Source: Arabidopsis thaliana (lineage: Eukaryota > Streptophyta > Magnoliopsida > Brassicales > Brassicaceae). Taken from it: a DNA stretch of 64,000 bases. Below, one piece after another: positions 24,174 through 35,200 of the stretch. The notes below the pieces were generated by a model, which saw only the letters and a program-made list of their open reading frames with translations, made no database searches and was not told the DNA's origin. The position numbers were made by a program, and so were the translations under genes. Location of the stretch: NCBI RefSeq assembly GCF_000001735.4, contig NC_003076.8:21579835-21643834 (forward strand), written 5' to 3'. The first letter of the stretch is position 1. Every line of letters begins with the position of its first letter.

Positions 24174-24827
24174 CGTGATGGATCCGATCTATTTGTTCTT
24201 CCTCCATAATGGTTTGTCTTTCGTAGTGTTGTGTTACAATTCTTTTCTTTTTGGGTTTGTGACGTGAGATTTGTAGAAAATCATATTAGGTTTTGGTCCT
24301 CATGCTTTGTTCTGTTTTTGTTGGTTGCATTATTCGTGTACCTTTTTTTCTTTCTTGTGTAATGGAAAAGCGTAATTATAATAATTATTATTCAAGGAAA
24401 AAAAAAGCACCGTTATTTTTGCTATCATTTGGAGGGCATTCTCTGGCTGCTAGTTGCTGAGACCATGTCATGATTCATGCCGCATTTCACCTTGAGATGA
24501 ATGTCTTCCTTTGTAAAATCAATTTGAGGCGATTCCAAAATCGCAACTGCCATCGACAATCTCCTCTTTGACGAGGCCTGTCTTTGAATCACTCTCTCAA
24601 ACAAGGTTTAAAATAAGGGTTCAAGATTTAACCTCTTTTGGAGGAACCACCGAAATTTCACCACTAGATGTATGGGCTATAGTGATGATGAACTTAGAAG
24701 TTTAAAACATCTTGAATAAATAAACTTAAAGTATATTCACCCACTTGTTTAGAGTCTTTAGTGATTATTTATACAACAAAAACCAAGACCGTTATATGAT
24801 ATATGATTTTAAATAAATAGAAAGTGA
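24174..24827. other. Region between the converging AGP22 and LEA genes
   Basis: This contains the AGP22 3' untranslated region up to about 24400 and a GC-richer island at 24424-24610. The island includes a short minus-strand ORF, listed separately. The rest shows no feature. Confidence 0.4.
24425..24553 (-). pseudogene. Short coding-like relic, family unknown
   Basis: A 42-codon minus-strand ORF begins MAVAILESPQIDFTKEDIHL and ends in a Ser-rich SSQRMPSK. Upstream on the same strand a different frame also reads like protein (DSKTGLVKEEIVDGSC), so a frameshift near 24551-24560 would join the two. Composition is GC-richer than the surroundings. I do not recognise the family. It could be a gene fragment, a small gene or chance. 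Confidence 0.3.
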
Positions 24828-25840
24828 TCAAAGAGACGATGGATCGTGATTAAGTTTATAAGCTGCAGCGACGGATTCAGCAACACCTCCAGGAATAATA
24901 TTATTGAAAGGAGAATGATTCAGCTCAGCCCGAATCACTGCTTCTGCGTCTTCACTTGTCACTTCTCTGTCCCTCGTTACTTTCACATCAATCTCCGCGA
25001 TAACGTCGCCGAGATTTGTCTTCTCATTATCTTTTCCTATTTTTTGGTTACGAGCAACCGCCTTACTTGCTACAGCAGTTACACCACCTTCACTTTCTAT
25101 ATCGCCTCCGATAGCCCTTGTTTCCACCTCTTTTATGGCAGCCACGTCGGTGGTTTCAACTGGTTTGTGGCCGACATTCATGGATGCTGCTTTAAGAGCC
25201 TCCGTTAATGTCGTTGACCTCCCGATAAGTGCTTCCGCTGCGGTGGAAATCTCTTCTGTTGGGCCTACAAACTTTTTCAAAACGTTTCACATCATTCGGT
25301 ATTATATTGTGGTCACAATTGTTCAAAACCAGTATGTGTTTTTACGTTTTTCGTTATTTCATATTTGCGTTTTACGTTGCGTTAACATGAGAAAGTGAGA
25401 CTACAAAATAAAAATTCAACATAAATTTTTTTTGAAAGAAGTATATCAAACAAAATATTAATTTCCTTTGTGTTTTCAACACCATGCAGTGTACGGATTT
25501 AACTTTACACAGCCATAATAATTAACTACAAAGTTGGGCCAAGTTAATATTCACAATCTTTCTTCGTCCAAGCCAACTCTTGATGATACTCATTTTGAAT
25601 GTAAAATAATCCACTTTAAGCGTGTACTAGAAGAAACATCCTTTCAAAATGATCAAATCTACCGCCACTAGTCTACCACTACCACACGCTTGTTAGTTGG
25701 TTATTATGCATTAAATATAAACGTAGTACAAAGAAAGAACCCAAAATCTATACCTGTCCACCGGGGCTAGACTGAGAGACGCTAAAGTGCTCCTCCACGG
25801 AGATGTTGGTGACACTAGCACTATCTTTTGATGAACCCAT
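24828..25840 (-). CDS. Seed maturation protein (SMP-domain LEA), copy 1
   Basis: Two exons on the minus strand, 25754-25840 and 24828-25271, give 176 residues; probably AT5G53260. Exon 1 encodes MGSSKDSASVTNISVEEHF and ends at G-Q. The phase-0 intron (482 bases) joins it to F-V-G-P-T-E-E-I-S. Two SMP repeats follow, rich in Ala, Glu, Thr and Lys without Cys or Trp, with motifs EALKAASMNVGHKPV, DVAAIKEVETRAIGG and ITPGGVA-like IIPGGVAESVAAAYKLN. This matches group LEA_5/SMP proteins (RAB28-like). These are hydrophilic desiccation protectants accumulating in nuclei and cytosol of maturing seeds. The promoter has ABRE-type ACGT cores at 25945-25951 and 25969-25975, in line with ABA/ABI3 control. 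The adjacent copy lies upstream in the same orientation. Confidence 0.93.
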
Positions 25841-25944
25841 CGTTTTAGACTTCTTCTTTCTTTGCTTCCATGTTCTTTTTCTTTCCTTAGTTTAAATACG
25901 AAAACGGAATGTGGCGATAATAACGGTTCCGTACAGTTTCATTT

Positions 25945-25975
25945 GACACGTAGGCTTTTAACAGTGTAACGTGTC
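25945..25975 (-). promoter_or_regulatory. ABRE pair of LEA copy 1
   Basis: GACACGT at 25945-25951 and ACGTGTC at 25969-25975 form an inverted pair about 105-130 bases before the start codon. The same GACACGT..CGGCTTT context recurs before copy 2, so the element predates the duplication. Such pairs bind bZIP factors of the ABI5 class. Confidence 0.6.
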
Positions 25976-26436
25976 CATATTTAGCTGCTTGTGAGACAGT
26001 GACCCTTAAATGCATCGGCGAGACTATGTATTAAACATTTAGAGTAGCGTGGTGAGTTTAAGAAATATTGGAAGAAAGGACCTTTCATAACCCTTTTATG
26101 CAAATTTCCATATACTATTCTTTTTTTTTAAGGTATGTTGATCTCTTTTAACGACTTGCATGTTTTTGACGTTTGTCAAAACTCAAAAGTAATAAAATGG
26201 AGTTCCATGGTTGGATTTTGGGATTTAAATTTGTTCTTTAATGATTATTTATGCAACAAAATCTTATAGGCTTCCAATGCCTATATAAGGTGGATCAAAA
26301 ACTGATCTCGGTAAAAAAGACAGTACAAAACTTCGGTTCGAAACTTCCTACTCTAAAAGAAAACAAAACAAAAAATACAAAAATCACGACCGTTATTATA
26401 TACTTATTGTGATAAATATGTAAATTGCAATTGATA
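25976..26436. other. Intergenic region between the LEA copies
   Basis: This is the distal promoter of copy 1 followed by the 3' end of copy 2. The 3' flank phrase ATGATTATTTATGCAACAAAA at 26239 resembles TGATTATTTATACAACAAAA at 24761 after copy 1, so the duplication includes the 3' flank. Confidence 0.55.
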
Positions 26437-27256
26437 TCAAAGAGATACATTGCATGGATTGCAATTAAGTTTATAAGCTGCAGTGACGGATTCAGCAACA
26501 CCTCCAGGAATAATATTATTGAAAGGAGAATGATTCAGCTCAGCCCGAATCACTGCTTCTGCGTCTTCACTTGTCACTTCTCTATCTCTCGTTACTTTCA
26601 CATCAATCTCCGCGATAACGTCGCCGAGATTTGTCTTCTCATTATCTTCTCCTATTTTTTGGTTACGAGCAACCGCTTTACTTGCTACAGCGGTTACACC
26701 ACCATCGCTTTCTATATCACCTCCTATAGCCCTAGCTTCCACCTCTTTTATGGCAGCCAAGTCGGTGGTTTCTACCGGTTTACGGCCGACATTTATCGCC
26801 GCTGCTTTGAGTGCTTCTGTCAATGTCGTTGACCTCCCGACTAGCGCTTCAGCCGCCGTGGAAATTTGTTCTGTTGTGCCTGCATACTGTTTCAAAAGGC
26901 CGAACCCGAACATCATACGATATCAACATGGTCACGTAAAATATTTCAAGTTAAAAGTTTTTTTACATTTTATCACCGCGGTAGAAGTTATACAATTCCT
27001 ACTATGAGCTAGCAATCGGTAAAACGGTAAATTAAAGGGAACACCAACAAAACGGTACAAAATCTTTACCAATCTATGTTTTACCGCACTTGCTTACTTC
27101 TTTTAACTGTTCTGTTATCGTAAACGATTTTTCTTTTAATCGTGGCTAATTTTTCATTTTAACCTATTACCTGACCACAAGTAGTAGATTGGGAGAGGCT
27201 AAAGTGCTCCTCTACAGAGATATTGTGAAACTAGCACCATCTTTTGATGAACCCAT
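26437..27256 (-). CDS. Seed maturation protein (SMP-domain LEA), copy 2 with broken exon 1
   Basis: Probably AT5G53270. The ancestral exon 1 is still visible at 27171-27256, with the same ATG, the same G-Q donor and most of the sequence of copy 1. It is 86 bases instead of 87. One base is missing after the TTCAC codons near 27227-27230, so the frame stops at a TAG around 27213. Exon 2 at 26437-26886 is intact (149 codons from Y-A-G-T-T-E-Q) and has both SMP repeats, ending NCNPCNVSL. An in-frame ATG at 26914-26916, inside the old intron, gives a 159-residue protein starting MMFGFGLLKQ. Translation from that ATG is the only way to an intact domain. Copy 2 also lacks one intronic stretch (284 against 482 bases). 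It may be a functional truncated copy or an early pseudogene. The conserved exon 2 argues for recent or partial loss. Confidence 0.8.
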
Positions 27257-27422
27257 CGTTTTAGAGTTCTTTGATCTTCTTTCTCTGCTTTGCATTATCT
27301 AATACACTTTCTGTTTTGTGTAAATTGATAAATAAGTAAACGGAAGTGCCGACAAAAAAAAAGAAAAAAAAAAAAAAAAACGGAAGATGACAATAGTAAC
27401 GGTTCCGTAACAATTTACATTT

Positions 27423-27451
27423 GACACGTCGGCTTTCAACAGTCCACGTGT
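27423..27451 (-). promoter_or_regulatory. ABRE and G-box of LEA copy 2
   Basis: GACACGT at 27423-27429 and CACGTG at 27445-27450 lie in the same arrangement as the ABRE pair of copy 1, with the shared TTTGACACGT-GGCTTT-AACAGT frame between them. The promoter therefore looks preserved even though exon 1 is broken. Confidence 0.6.
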
Positions 27452-27531
27452 ACAATACTTGTCTACGTATGCCGTTATGCGACCGTGACTCTTCGATGCA
27501 TAAGAGAGACCAATTACTTTTTGGGCCTCAG

Positions 27532-27576
27532 AAGCTTCGTAGAGCCCAAACATTCTACCAAGCTTTGAGACACGTG
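27532..27576 (+). promoter_or_regulatory. PDV1 promoter elements (site II and G-box)
   Basis: TGGGCC at 27532-27537, GAGCCCA at 27542-27548 and CACGTG at 27571-27576 lie within 220 bases of the PDV1 start. The 500-base interval to LEA copy 2 is a divergent promoter. The site II cores suit PDV1, and the ABREs nearer 27430 suit the seed gene. Confidence 0.45.
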
Positions 27577-27751
27577 CATAGTCCGTGCCAGCTGTTTCTT
27601 GTTTTAGTATTTCCGGGTCGGGTTTCACCCGTATCCGGAAATCAAATTCATCGGAGCGCTTAATTTGAGTCCACAATTAAAGTGAGAATTTTCCTGAAGA
27701 AGAAGAACTTTTGCTTTTTTTCTGGGTTTGCTTTTTTGTTGTGTCAATGAA

Positions 27752-29246
27752 ATGGGAGAAATGGAGATCGAAGAAATCGAAGCTGTTCTTGAGAAAATCT
27801 GGGATCTACATGACAAGCTTAGCGATGAGATTCACTTGATTTCGAAGTCTCACTTTCTCAAATCGGTTAAACCTTCAAATAGATCGGAGAAGAGAAAGAA
27901 TCCTCACGGAAATTCCGGCGAAGATAAGCGACCTGGTTATGTTTTCATCAAAGGATTCGCCGTCGATGATAACGACTCCACGATTCAGGAGGCGAAGAGT
28001 CTTAACGCAATTCGAACCGCTCTTGAGAACCTTGAAGACCAGCTCGAGTTTTTCCATGTAAGTCTCGTGTTTCTCCGATTGATTTTGTGGTTTTCGCTTC
28101 CTTGATATGAAGCGAAATTGGGAGATTAGCTTGTTATCTCCTTTGTTTTGTGCTAATTTTTGAAGATTGTTAAGCAAATCCTTCTACTAGATGACTATTC
28201 AAGTCCGAAATAGGTTGTATCTGCTTCTGAAGAAAGTGACTCATGATTAAGCCGATTTGAGGCAATTTAGGGTAAAAATTGATTGAGGTGTGTTTAGTTA
28301 GGGTTTAGATTTACGAATTAGGAATTTAGGTTCTGAACTGGATAGTAATTATCAGATTCTTACGAAAATTCTGAGCAACAATTTTAGACAGAAAATCATC
28401 ATACAATGTAGTTCTGAGAGCATTGTTTATTGCAAACTCTTTGATCATGGAATTAAAGCAGGGAGAGGAATCTAGATTCAGGTGTTGTATGTGCATGAAG
28501 AATGATATGGTCTTATTTAAGATCAGAAGAAGTAGAGATAGATAAGCAGAATCCATTTCGCAATACATTATAGACGCATGTGTTTTATCATTGCCATAGA
28601 TAATAGACCAACGAAGAAGAATATACAAGCTATTTTGCATATACACTCATTGGTTCTGGTCAGTCGCATATGTCTCGTTTACTATCTGAACCTGAAAGAC
28701 AAGATGTAAAACTTCTTTCTCTTTGCTCTGCAGACTATACATACACAGCAGCGAACAGAGAAAGATGTTGCGATTGCTCGGCTTGAACAGAGCAGGATAT
28801 TACTAGCAATGAGATTAGCTGAACACCACGGCAAGAACTATGGAGTCCTAGAGGAAGCTCTTGCATTTGTTGGGAGCATTAAATCCAACTCGCATTACGT
28901 TTCACCTGATCACCTCTACGATTCCTCTCGAAACCCAGACGGAGCAAACTCTATTCCAGATGGAATAGAGTCAAACTTTGTAATCAACGCCTTTGCCTCG
29001 ACTTTCGGGTTTGCCAAGAGAGCACTTGGATTCAACCATGTGAAAGGCGTACTTGGAAACGCTGCTATATTTGCCATAAGCGTGGTCGCTATGCTACATC
29101 TTCACCAAGTGGCTACTAGTGAACATCATCTGCAGAAGAAAGAAGACAGATTCTACAGAAGCCAACAAAGGAAAACATACGGAAGAGATAAGTCTTCAGC
29201 TGACAGAAGTTTGGATCACTTGGACGTAATGATGGCTCGTGGTTAA
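27752..29246 (+). CDS. PDV1: PLASTID DIVISION1 (PDV1)
   Basis: Two exons, 27752-28057 and 28734-29246, give 272 residues, the known PDV1 length (AT5G53280 from memory). The start is the ATG giving MGEMEIEEIEAVLEKIWDLH. The next upstream Met is in the leader and is not conserved. The N-terminal part (about 1-130) is helical with heptads (IEEIEAVLEKIWDLHDKL; AIRTALENLEDQLEFFH), facing the cytosol. One transmembrane segment follows at about 208-226 (LGNAAIFAISVVAMLHL), then a short C-terminus ending in Gly-272. Family knowledge: PDV1 sits in the outer chloroplast envelope, recruits the dynamin-like ARC5/DRP5B, and its C-terminal Gly in the intermembrane space contacts the inner-membrane partner PARC6. 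The intron is 676 bases and phase 0. Confidence 0.97.
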
Positions 29247-32200
29247 GACCAGAGATCGAACTTGTCTACACGTGAGAAAACTAAAGAAGAGAAGAGATAA
29301 TTGTTGCTCTCATAGGTTTCGATATTATCAGCAAAAGGATAAGAATTTGGAGGCAAAGTGTTGGAATTTTCTGAGCTCGTCTGATGCAAATATTGTTCCT
29401 TTCTTCTAATTTTGATTTTCAAACACTGTGGTTAATGTTTTGTTTGTTTTGTTTGGTTTTGTTGATTTCAAATGTGGTTAGGCTTTCTTGTAAATCACAA
29501 GATCTCTCGGCTATTCTTTAGTAGCAACTGGCAAATTCAGATTGATGAATGTATTGGGCCACTATCAGCCCATTCGCACCCCAGAACTATCCAGCCTTAG
29601 TTTGCTCAATCTTAGGCCCTTTTACTTTTGATGACAAATCACTCTAAACCGTAATAATTTGGTCCGGAAACAATATACAAAATACAGTACGAATACTGAA
29701 GAGGTTTATCGTCTAGTTTTTGTTATTCAAATTGAAGAAAGATAACGTTTTCTCGAAATTTTATGAGTTATATGACTTGTATACGTAGTTTAATATCAAC
29801 TTTTTTTTATTCTTTCTTTGTTTCTACAAAGCCTGAATATCTATAAAGTATAAGGGTGTCAAAGCGGGAGAGTTTGTCCGGTGTATGTGAATTGTGATGT
29901 GAACAAAGCAAAGACAAGTGGGAGGACAAGTTATCAAGATGATAAAGGGGAAACTACAATGAGTCCAAATTGGTAGAATGAAGGAAACATGAATGTGAAT
30001 ATTACAAAATACTTTTCCTTAAGATCTGTTTTGTCTCTCTTTTTCTTTTGCTTTTGTACACATAGCTTTTTCTCTACACACTCTTAACGTTATAAATGGC
30101 TTCTTCTTTTTCTTCTATCTTTGTGTGCTGTCTTCTTTATTTTTATTGTGTAAACATATGTTTTTCAATGTGATTAGACATATATAAATACTATAACTTA
30201 CGGATTGTGTTAGCATTTTGTAGGACCCGGTTCGCATTTTGGGAAATGTCAGCCCGCCGACCCCGGTTTTCCTCCGTAAATAGGTCAACCCAATGTTTTT
30301 TCTCTGTCTACAATGGCTAAGACCGCAAACAAAATACTTTTTCACATTTCGATTATGATTGATTGATAATGCTACATAATATTACAAAATACATGATAAA
30401 ATAAATCTATAGGTCATAACTTCGAAATCAATACAAATGAGGAAACTCAACTTACGATTTTAAAAGAACTTTTGTCACTTCACAAATATGGTTTCATATG
30501 AGAATTTGCTAGTAGCTTTTCTTTCTCTCCTTGTTTTACGATAGGAAACTGAAAACTATTTTTTTCTAGTGAAACTATTTTTAGTCAAGCAAGAAATAGT
30601 AATGATAACCAAAGTCATACTTGTAAACCCACAACGTAATCATATATTGTGTTTTATCTTTTTTAATCCTTCTGTTTTAACTGCTTCAAGAAGATAAGCA
30701 AATGATCGCTCGTGGTAGTTTAATAAATGGGGATAATGGAAAATATTATAATTAGATATTCATTATCGAATGTTGATTATAGATTAAAAAGAAAAGGTTG
30801 GACCAAATAATAATTATGAAATAGCGAAGGTGCTCCATAATGATGCGACAAAAAGCTGATGTTAACGGGTAGAAAGTGTTTTGCCACCTTCTAAATAATT
30901 ATTAACAGATGGGTCACATAATTTATTATTTCATATCTTTCTTCTTTTATAAGATTTTTAGTATGAATAGCAACAGTACGTGAATCTTTACGCAGACCAC
31001 CAACTAGTATTTGATTCATCTTAGCGGTTAAATGTCATCAGCCTATAGCTTCATTCTCTAATTATCCAATAAATTATGAATGCTAATATTTTCATTAAAT
31101 TAATTCATTTTCATTTCGCAGTTTTTACAATCCTACTTACCACAACGTTTCACTTATACAACGTTTTAATTTATTCTCAAGTCCGCGATTTTCATTTTCG
31201 GTCGAGATTTGATCCACAACTTGATTTTTTCTTCCAAAATTTCAAGTAGAGATAAGATCATAGTGGTTTCAAATTTGTACTATTACGTAAACATTTAAAG
31301 TAACAATCTCTATGAATCATCAGATGCCTTTTAAGCATTGGACAGCTATAATTTGATCCCATACTCCGACCAACAAATTTAAACCATTAAAGGTTTTTTT
31401 TGGTCTTCATTTGACGAAAAAACAAAAAGCTTCACGCCACGTCTCGCTATAATAACGAACCTAAATACTGACGTGGATGGTTAAATAGGACACGTGGTTC
31501 TGCACAGATGGGCTTTTTAAATTACTAAGAATCATGTGATTGTCCACTATAAAATGCAGGGCCCATAACCACATCACGTGACCTTGTACTCTCGTTGTCT
31601 CTCAACATTCTTCTTTCTTCTCTTCTTTTTTTCTTTCTTACAAGAATTAAGAAAAAACTTAGTTTAATTAAATATCTAAATTTTTACGTAAACATTCTAA
31701 ATAATTTAAAATTCGATAATAATGTTAGTTCAAAGGTTAAGTTTTAAATTCCAAATTTTAATTTCAAACTCTAAAAATTATCTCTATAATGATATCGTGA
31801 TTTTTGAAGAGTTTATTAGTTAAATGAAGCTCTCATCATTCTCAATTTCACTGTTCAGGATTTTACAGACTGAAATATAAACCATATGAAAATGAGATTA
31901 TTCGAAAACGCGAACATATTACTTTGACAATATTCTCCTGTGGGTTTGGTTTCAACATTTTGGCTAGTATATGGTTTAGCTTTATTTTTATATCTACCTA
32001 CTTTTTTCTTGTATTTTTAAGATCACAAATATTTTTTACTGAAGGCGTATGAGTAAAATTTTTATCAGATTCTAATGGCTTGTGTAGTTCTTAGCCGAAT
32101 CTATGAAATATTAATTTTAGTGTGGATTCGGTCCCATGCATTGACAAAAAAAAAATCTAGACATGGTGTGACTACTTAATAATCAGAAATCGTGTGATTT

Positions 32201-35200
32201 GGTTCATGGGTTAGACAATCTCTCACGGCTCAGAGCACGCCACGTGACACTATAACATTCACACCAGCTGCTTTGATTAGTCAACGAACGTTAATTCTCT
32301 TCCTGTGACTATAATGTGATTATTCTATTTAGTATTTACGACCTTTATACATATTTTACCGACAAAAGAAAATATATAGCATGACTCTACAAAGATATAC
32401 AAATCTCAATAAGGTAAGACAAATTTCAGAAGGAAGATCTTGAGCAACAGAAATTTTTCAGATACGAAGTTATGATAAAAGGAGAAAATATAGATAGGGG
32501 ACCAAAATACAGCTTCAAAATGAATTGCGGCTAAAAATTTACCCACTTGGGGAAAAGAAACCTAAGGCCTTATATTATTGTGATTCTTCATTAAAGTTGC
32601 AGTATCTGCCAAAAGAACCAAACACAGTAGTACATTGCATATGTTCATACTTCACGTACCTATATATAGTCATTATAGCCTGTTAGTTCGTTATAACCAA
32701 TTAAATCGTTGGGATTTAAATTCGTGTGGAAAATATAGTATAATTTTTCGACCGTTGAAATATATGGAAAAAACGACATGCAAAATGCATGTGGAAAGGT
32801 GCAAACTTTTTCGTTAGACCAATTAAATTAGTGTGATTTCCAATGCACATGAAGACTAAATTGCGGCTCTACTCAATTTGGACAGAAGCAAAATAACATT
32901 TGAATACATTACATAGATTTTGTTAGTTTCCGTTCATAAAAATCTTCAGCTTTTACTTGTTAAACCAAACTAGTATATAAATATATTTTCATTTTCATTA
33001 ATTGCCAACCCAAAAGTATATTAATACCGCAATTACTGTGTAATATAAGCCATTATATGCTTTCTTTATTCCACATTTATATGTTAGTGTGGAATGTTTG
33101 TTCTTTGTAGACTAGAAATTTGTGTTCAATTTAGTATAGTTTGAAATGTGTGTGGACAAAGAAAATTGTATCAGTTTAATATGATATGATATTTAGTAAA
33201 GTTATGTTAAAAGTTGTGGTAACTAAAAAAACGGTAAAAGACTAGACAAAAGACAATTATCACATTCTAGCTAGATTCATATAAACAAGTGCCTGTGTTT
33301 TTATTTGTTTATTTGGAATTGACATCAATACATAGGTGTGTATACATGAAAATATATAATTGTAAATCATGCATGAGCGGTGCTAATTAAAAAGTTAGAT
33401 GGTCGATGTGTATATTGTCTATTTCTGGTGGAGCTATGCGGGAAAAACATATATTTATTACGTATATATGTTTGCGTAAATACTCTTAAAAATACAAGAA
33501 AATACAAGAAAATACATTATTAAATTAAATGTTTTTGGACTTTGTATGGAACTTTTATGTGACAAAAAATGACAAAAAAATGTGAGCTCCTTTGCAGCGT
33601 TATATGAGCCTACCTGAGAGGCCAGCTCAGTTGAGGCATTCACGTTTGTCAATGTCTCTCCTTGATATCAAAGATTTGCTCTATCAGAGAAAATTGACTC
33701 TAATTTCTAAAAAAAATAAAAATGGTGATTATTAGTTACAATGGCCAACAACAAAATGATTTCCAATTTAAACAACATATACAATTTATACAATGATCCT
33801 TGTTTGTTGGCAAAAATTCTTTAGTTACCAAAAATATTACGGTCAAAAAGGACTCTTTTTGACCAAAATATATACAATTTATACTATGCTTTTGTAGATA
33901 CAATAATAGTATGACGCGATTTTAAAGTATGTAAACAAAATTAGTTGAATATAAGTTCACTGTTTTGTTACTACTCAAAATATATTAAAATAATTGCTTT
34001 TTCTCAATATTAAATGCTTTCAGCCTTCCACTGTTCCACATATATATGAAATGTTTCAAAGCTTATAAAGTGGGGTCAATGAGGTAGGGGTCTAGGTGTT
34101 GCCACTCACTCATCATGCCAGCAAATAAGTTCGGTTTAAAGTCTTTGACCCATCTCTCTGTTCATTAGCAAGTTTCGTTAGTATGTACTTTTCTTTTTTC
34201 TTTTGGAGTTGCTTCTTGCGTTTTTTGGACATGTGTATGGAATTAAGTAACCACGGGCACACAACGGTAAGAAATATTTTATTACATAAAGAAGATTTAA
34301 GAACTCAAAGCTTCAAAATTCCTCAAAGTAAAACAAATTTTCGACATGCCTCTAAGATTCAAAGTAAATGTAAAAGTGAAAAAAATAAAGAAAAAAGTTA
34401 CCTCAAAGTGTAGGAAAATTTGTTATGAAAAGTTAATTTAACCAACTTGCCAATGGTGACTTTTTCGATACTCCAAAAAGGAGAAGTGTATATGTATATA
34501 CATATTGAAAATAGTACGAAAAAGAAAAACAAATTGAATGTAACGATCACGGACTCACGTGAGTAGAGACATCATGATCTTTAGCTTCCATGTTATAATA
34601 ATATACATGAATTATCACTAATTTAAGATATCCTTATGAAGCATGCATCATACATACAAATAAATTATGCATGCATGTTGGATTTATATATTTTATGAAT
34701 GACAAACACAAGCACTGAAGCACAGCCATAATCACTCGATTATGGATATGTTAGTTTTAATTCAAGATTAATGGAAATAATCATGACTGTTACCTAGTAT
34801 AATTTCAAACATTTTTCTTTTGGTAAATATATGGATACTAGCCTTGTAGTTAATTTTAAATTTACCTAGTACACAGTTTTTTTTTTTTTGTTTCTCACAG
34901 TCCTTTTAGAATATTTAATCCAAGTTATATATATGATAAGTGAAATATTAAGAAAATATATCATAAAAATGTTCAACACATTAGTAGAAAAACTTACAAA
35001 TTTTTCGGAAAATCCATGGACCAAGAACTGAACCGAACAAGTATATGACATACCAAATCGGTCAAGAGTTTTGAAAGTTTTGTATGAACAATGCATATAA
35101 AAAAAATATATATATATAAGAAATGAATACTTGAACTAATTCTTACCCAAGTATCATGGTAATCACTAATTAGTTGATGACTTAAGAATAAAATGGAATG

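Noticed and set aside
24846..25208. Plus-strand ORFs opposite both LEA genes
   Set aside because: Antisense shadows: the two LEA copies are near identical there, so their antisense ORFs match for that reason alone.
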